DNA from: Thalassospiraceae bacterium | GTDB taxonomy: Bacteria; Pseudomonadota; Alphaproteobacteria; Rhodospirillales; Magnetovibrionaceae | Direction of reading: 5' to 3' | Assembly (NCBI GenBank): GCA_030637205.1 | Contig: DAOVVL010000125.1 | Coordinates: 1 to 6,293, forward strand | Length of the DNA: 6,293 bases | Shown: positions 5,730-6,293 of the stretch, piece after piece | Numbering within the stretch: position 1 is the first letter of the stretch | Layout of the letters: each line of letters starts with the position of its first letter | Made by a program: the position numbers and the translations under genes | The notes under the pieces: generated by a model | The model's input: only the letters and a program-made list of their open reading frames with translations | Databases searched by the model: none | What the model was told of the DNA's origin: nothing

Positions 5730-6293
5730 TCAAGCACCCCACCTTGCGTTTGGCAAGTTCTGCACAATGTGCTTGTGCCGCAGCCTTGTCCGCAAAATAG
5801 CCGCCGCGCACACGAAAGAATATTCCCCGAGACCCCAGATCTGCGCGCTGGATCACCACTTCAAGACCGCCCAGAACATCACTGTTGGCCTTGGACAGGC
5901 GCGCCCATTCGGCCTCGGCTGATTCCCGGGTGCGCACCGCAGAAAGCTGGATCAGCCAGCCACTTTTCGCAGACTGCACGGAGGGCGGTGGCGTTGTCGG
6001 TGCGGGTGCGATCACCGGAGCCTGTTGGGCGGCTGGCGGTTGGGGGGCGACAGGCGGCGGGGAAACTTCAGCGACCGGGGCTGGCGGTATGGACACAGGT
6101 GCAGCGGGGGCCGCTGGTATCGGGGCCGCTGTGCTCTCGCCAACCGGGCTGCTAGGCGGTTTGATCGGGGTTTCGGGCGGCGGTAACAGGCGTTCAAACT
6201 TGGGCGCGCTATCAGACCCATCGAGGCTGCCATAAACCAGCTTGTCGCGATCGGGGACCGCCATGCCACCGGGATTATCCGGGCGCGTCTTCA
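5716..6293 (-). CDS. SPOR domain-containing protein, 5' end outside the window
   Basis: The visible part is a proline/alanine-rich linker followed by a C-terminal SPOR domain, a fold that binds glycan strands lacking stem peptides at the division septum. Numbering from the ATG at 6264, the linker covers about 28-97 (runs of PPP, PAP, APT). The SPOR domain covers about 102-181, starting GWLIQLSAVRTRESAEAEW and ending KRKVGCLIVAP, with FFRVRGGYF in the middle. Cysteines at 167 and 177 could pair. The frame stays open through KTRPDNPGG to the right edge, and PGGMAVPDRDKLVY reads as an internal conserved segment, so 6264 is probably not the true start and an upstream membrane anchor is expected. 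The layout resembles FtsN- or DedD-like division proteins, but no specific symbol can be assigned. Its stop lies within the nagZ start region, so the two are co-transcribed. Confidence 0.88.
   Translation of the reverse strand, partial: KTRPDNPGGMAVPDRDKLVYGSLDGSDSAPKFERLLPPPETPIKPPSSPVGESTAAPIPAAPAAPVSIPPAPVAEVSPPPVAPQPPAAQQAPVIAPAPTTPPPSVQSAKSGWLIQLSAVRTRESAEAEWARLSKANSDVLGGLEVVIQRADLGSRGIFFRVRGGYFADKAAAQAHCAELAKRKVGCLIVAP
5739..5745 (-). promoter_or_regulatory. Shine-Dalgarno supporting the TTG start of nagZ
   Basis: AAGGTGG on the minus strand differs from the ideal AAGGAGG at one base and ends nine bases before the TTG at 5729. It lies inside the last codons of the SPOR gene. It decides in favour of a real TTG start, since the frame offers no other initiator. 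Confidence 0.6.

Noticed and set aside
130..6235. Many plus-strand open frames, some over 150 codons (for example 153-644, 3357-3974 and 5484-6155)
   Set aside because: They are antisense to well-recognised minus-strand genes, have biased low-complexity or unrecognisable products, and are explained by the codon usage of the opposite strand.
1..6293. Mobile element, CRISPR, tRNA/rRNA, toxin-antitoxin or defence genes
   Set aside because: No transposase, long terminal repeats, spaced repeats, tRNA-like folds or unexplained gene-sized ORFs were seen; every large frame belongs to a known housekeeping family.

Overview
All nine genes in this window lie on the minus strand. They form a standard alphaproteobacterial housekeeping block. 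Read in the direction of transcription (right to left), the order is: a SPOR-domain protein (5' end outside the window), nagZ, an M50 site-2 protease, scpA, scpB, a 188-bp gap, tatA, tatB, tatC and the start of serS. This order (SPOR / nagZ / scpAB / tatABC / serS), the moderately high GC content and the protein sequences point to Alphaproteobacteria, probably a Rhodospirillales-like lineage. Genus cannot be decided from this window. The acidic tails on several proteins would fit a marine or mildly halophilic host, but that is inference.

Right part (about 3030-6293): the SPOR protein and NagZ handle peptidoglycan binding at the division site and muropeptide recycling. They overlap by 14 bp. 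A zinc intramembrane protease of the M50 type follows after 15 bp. ScpA and ScpB, the kleisin and winged-helix subunits of the Smc condensin, follow after a further 60 bp and are separated from each other by a single base. The tight spacing suggests one transcription unit running from the SPOR gene through scpB.

Middle (1851-2038): the only sizeable non-coding stretch. It holds a candidate tatA promoter, an exact 8-bp direct repeat with a 20-bp period, and a possible 22-codon ORF. No intrinsic terminator is visible.

Left part (1-1850): tatA, tatB and tatC encode the twin-arginine protein translocase. tatB and tatC overlap by 4 bp. tatA and tatB are separated by 85 bp that, with the end of tatA, contain a cluster of inverted repeats. 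serS (seryl-tRNA synthetase) begins 19 bp after tatC and runs off the left edge.

No mobile element, tRNA, rRNA, CRISPR array, phage gene or defence system is visible, and all nine reading frames look intact. The window does not show a new biological system. The points worth a second look are regulatory (the scpB-tatA gap and the tatA-tatB repeats), one tiny candidate ORF, and the protease set among chromosome-segregation genes.
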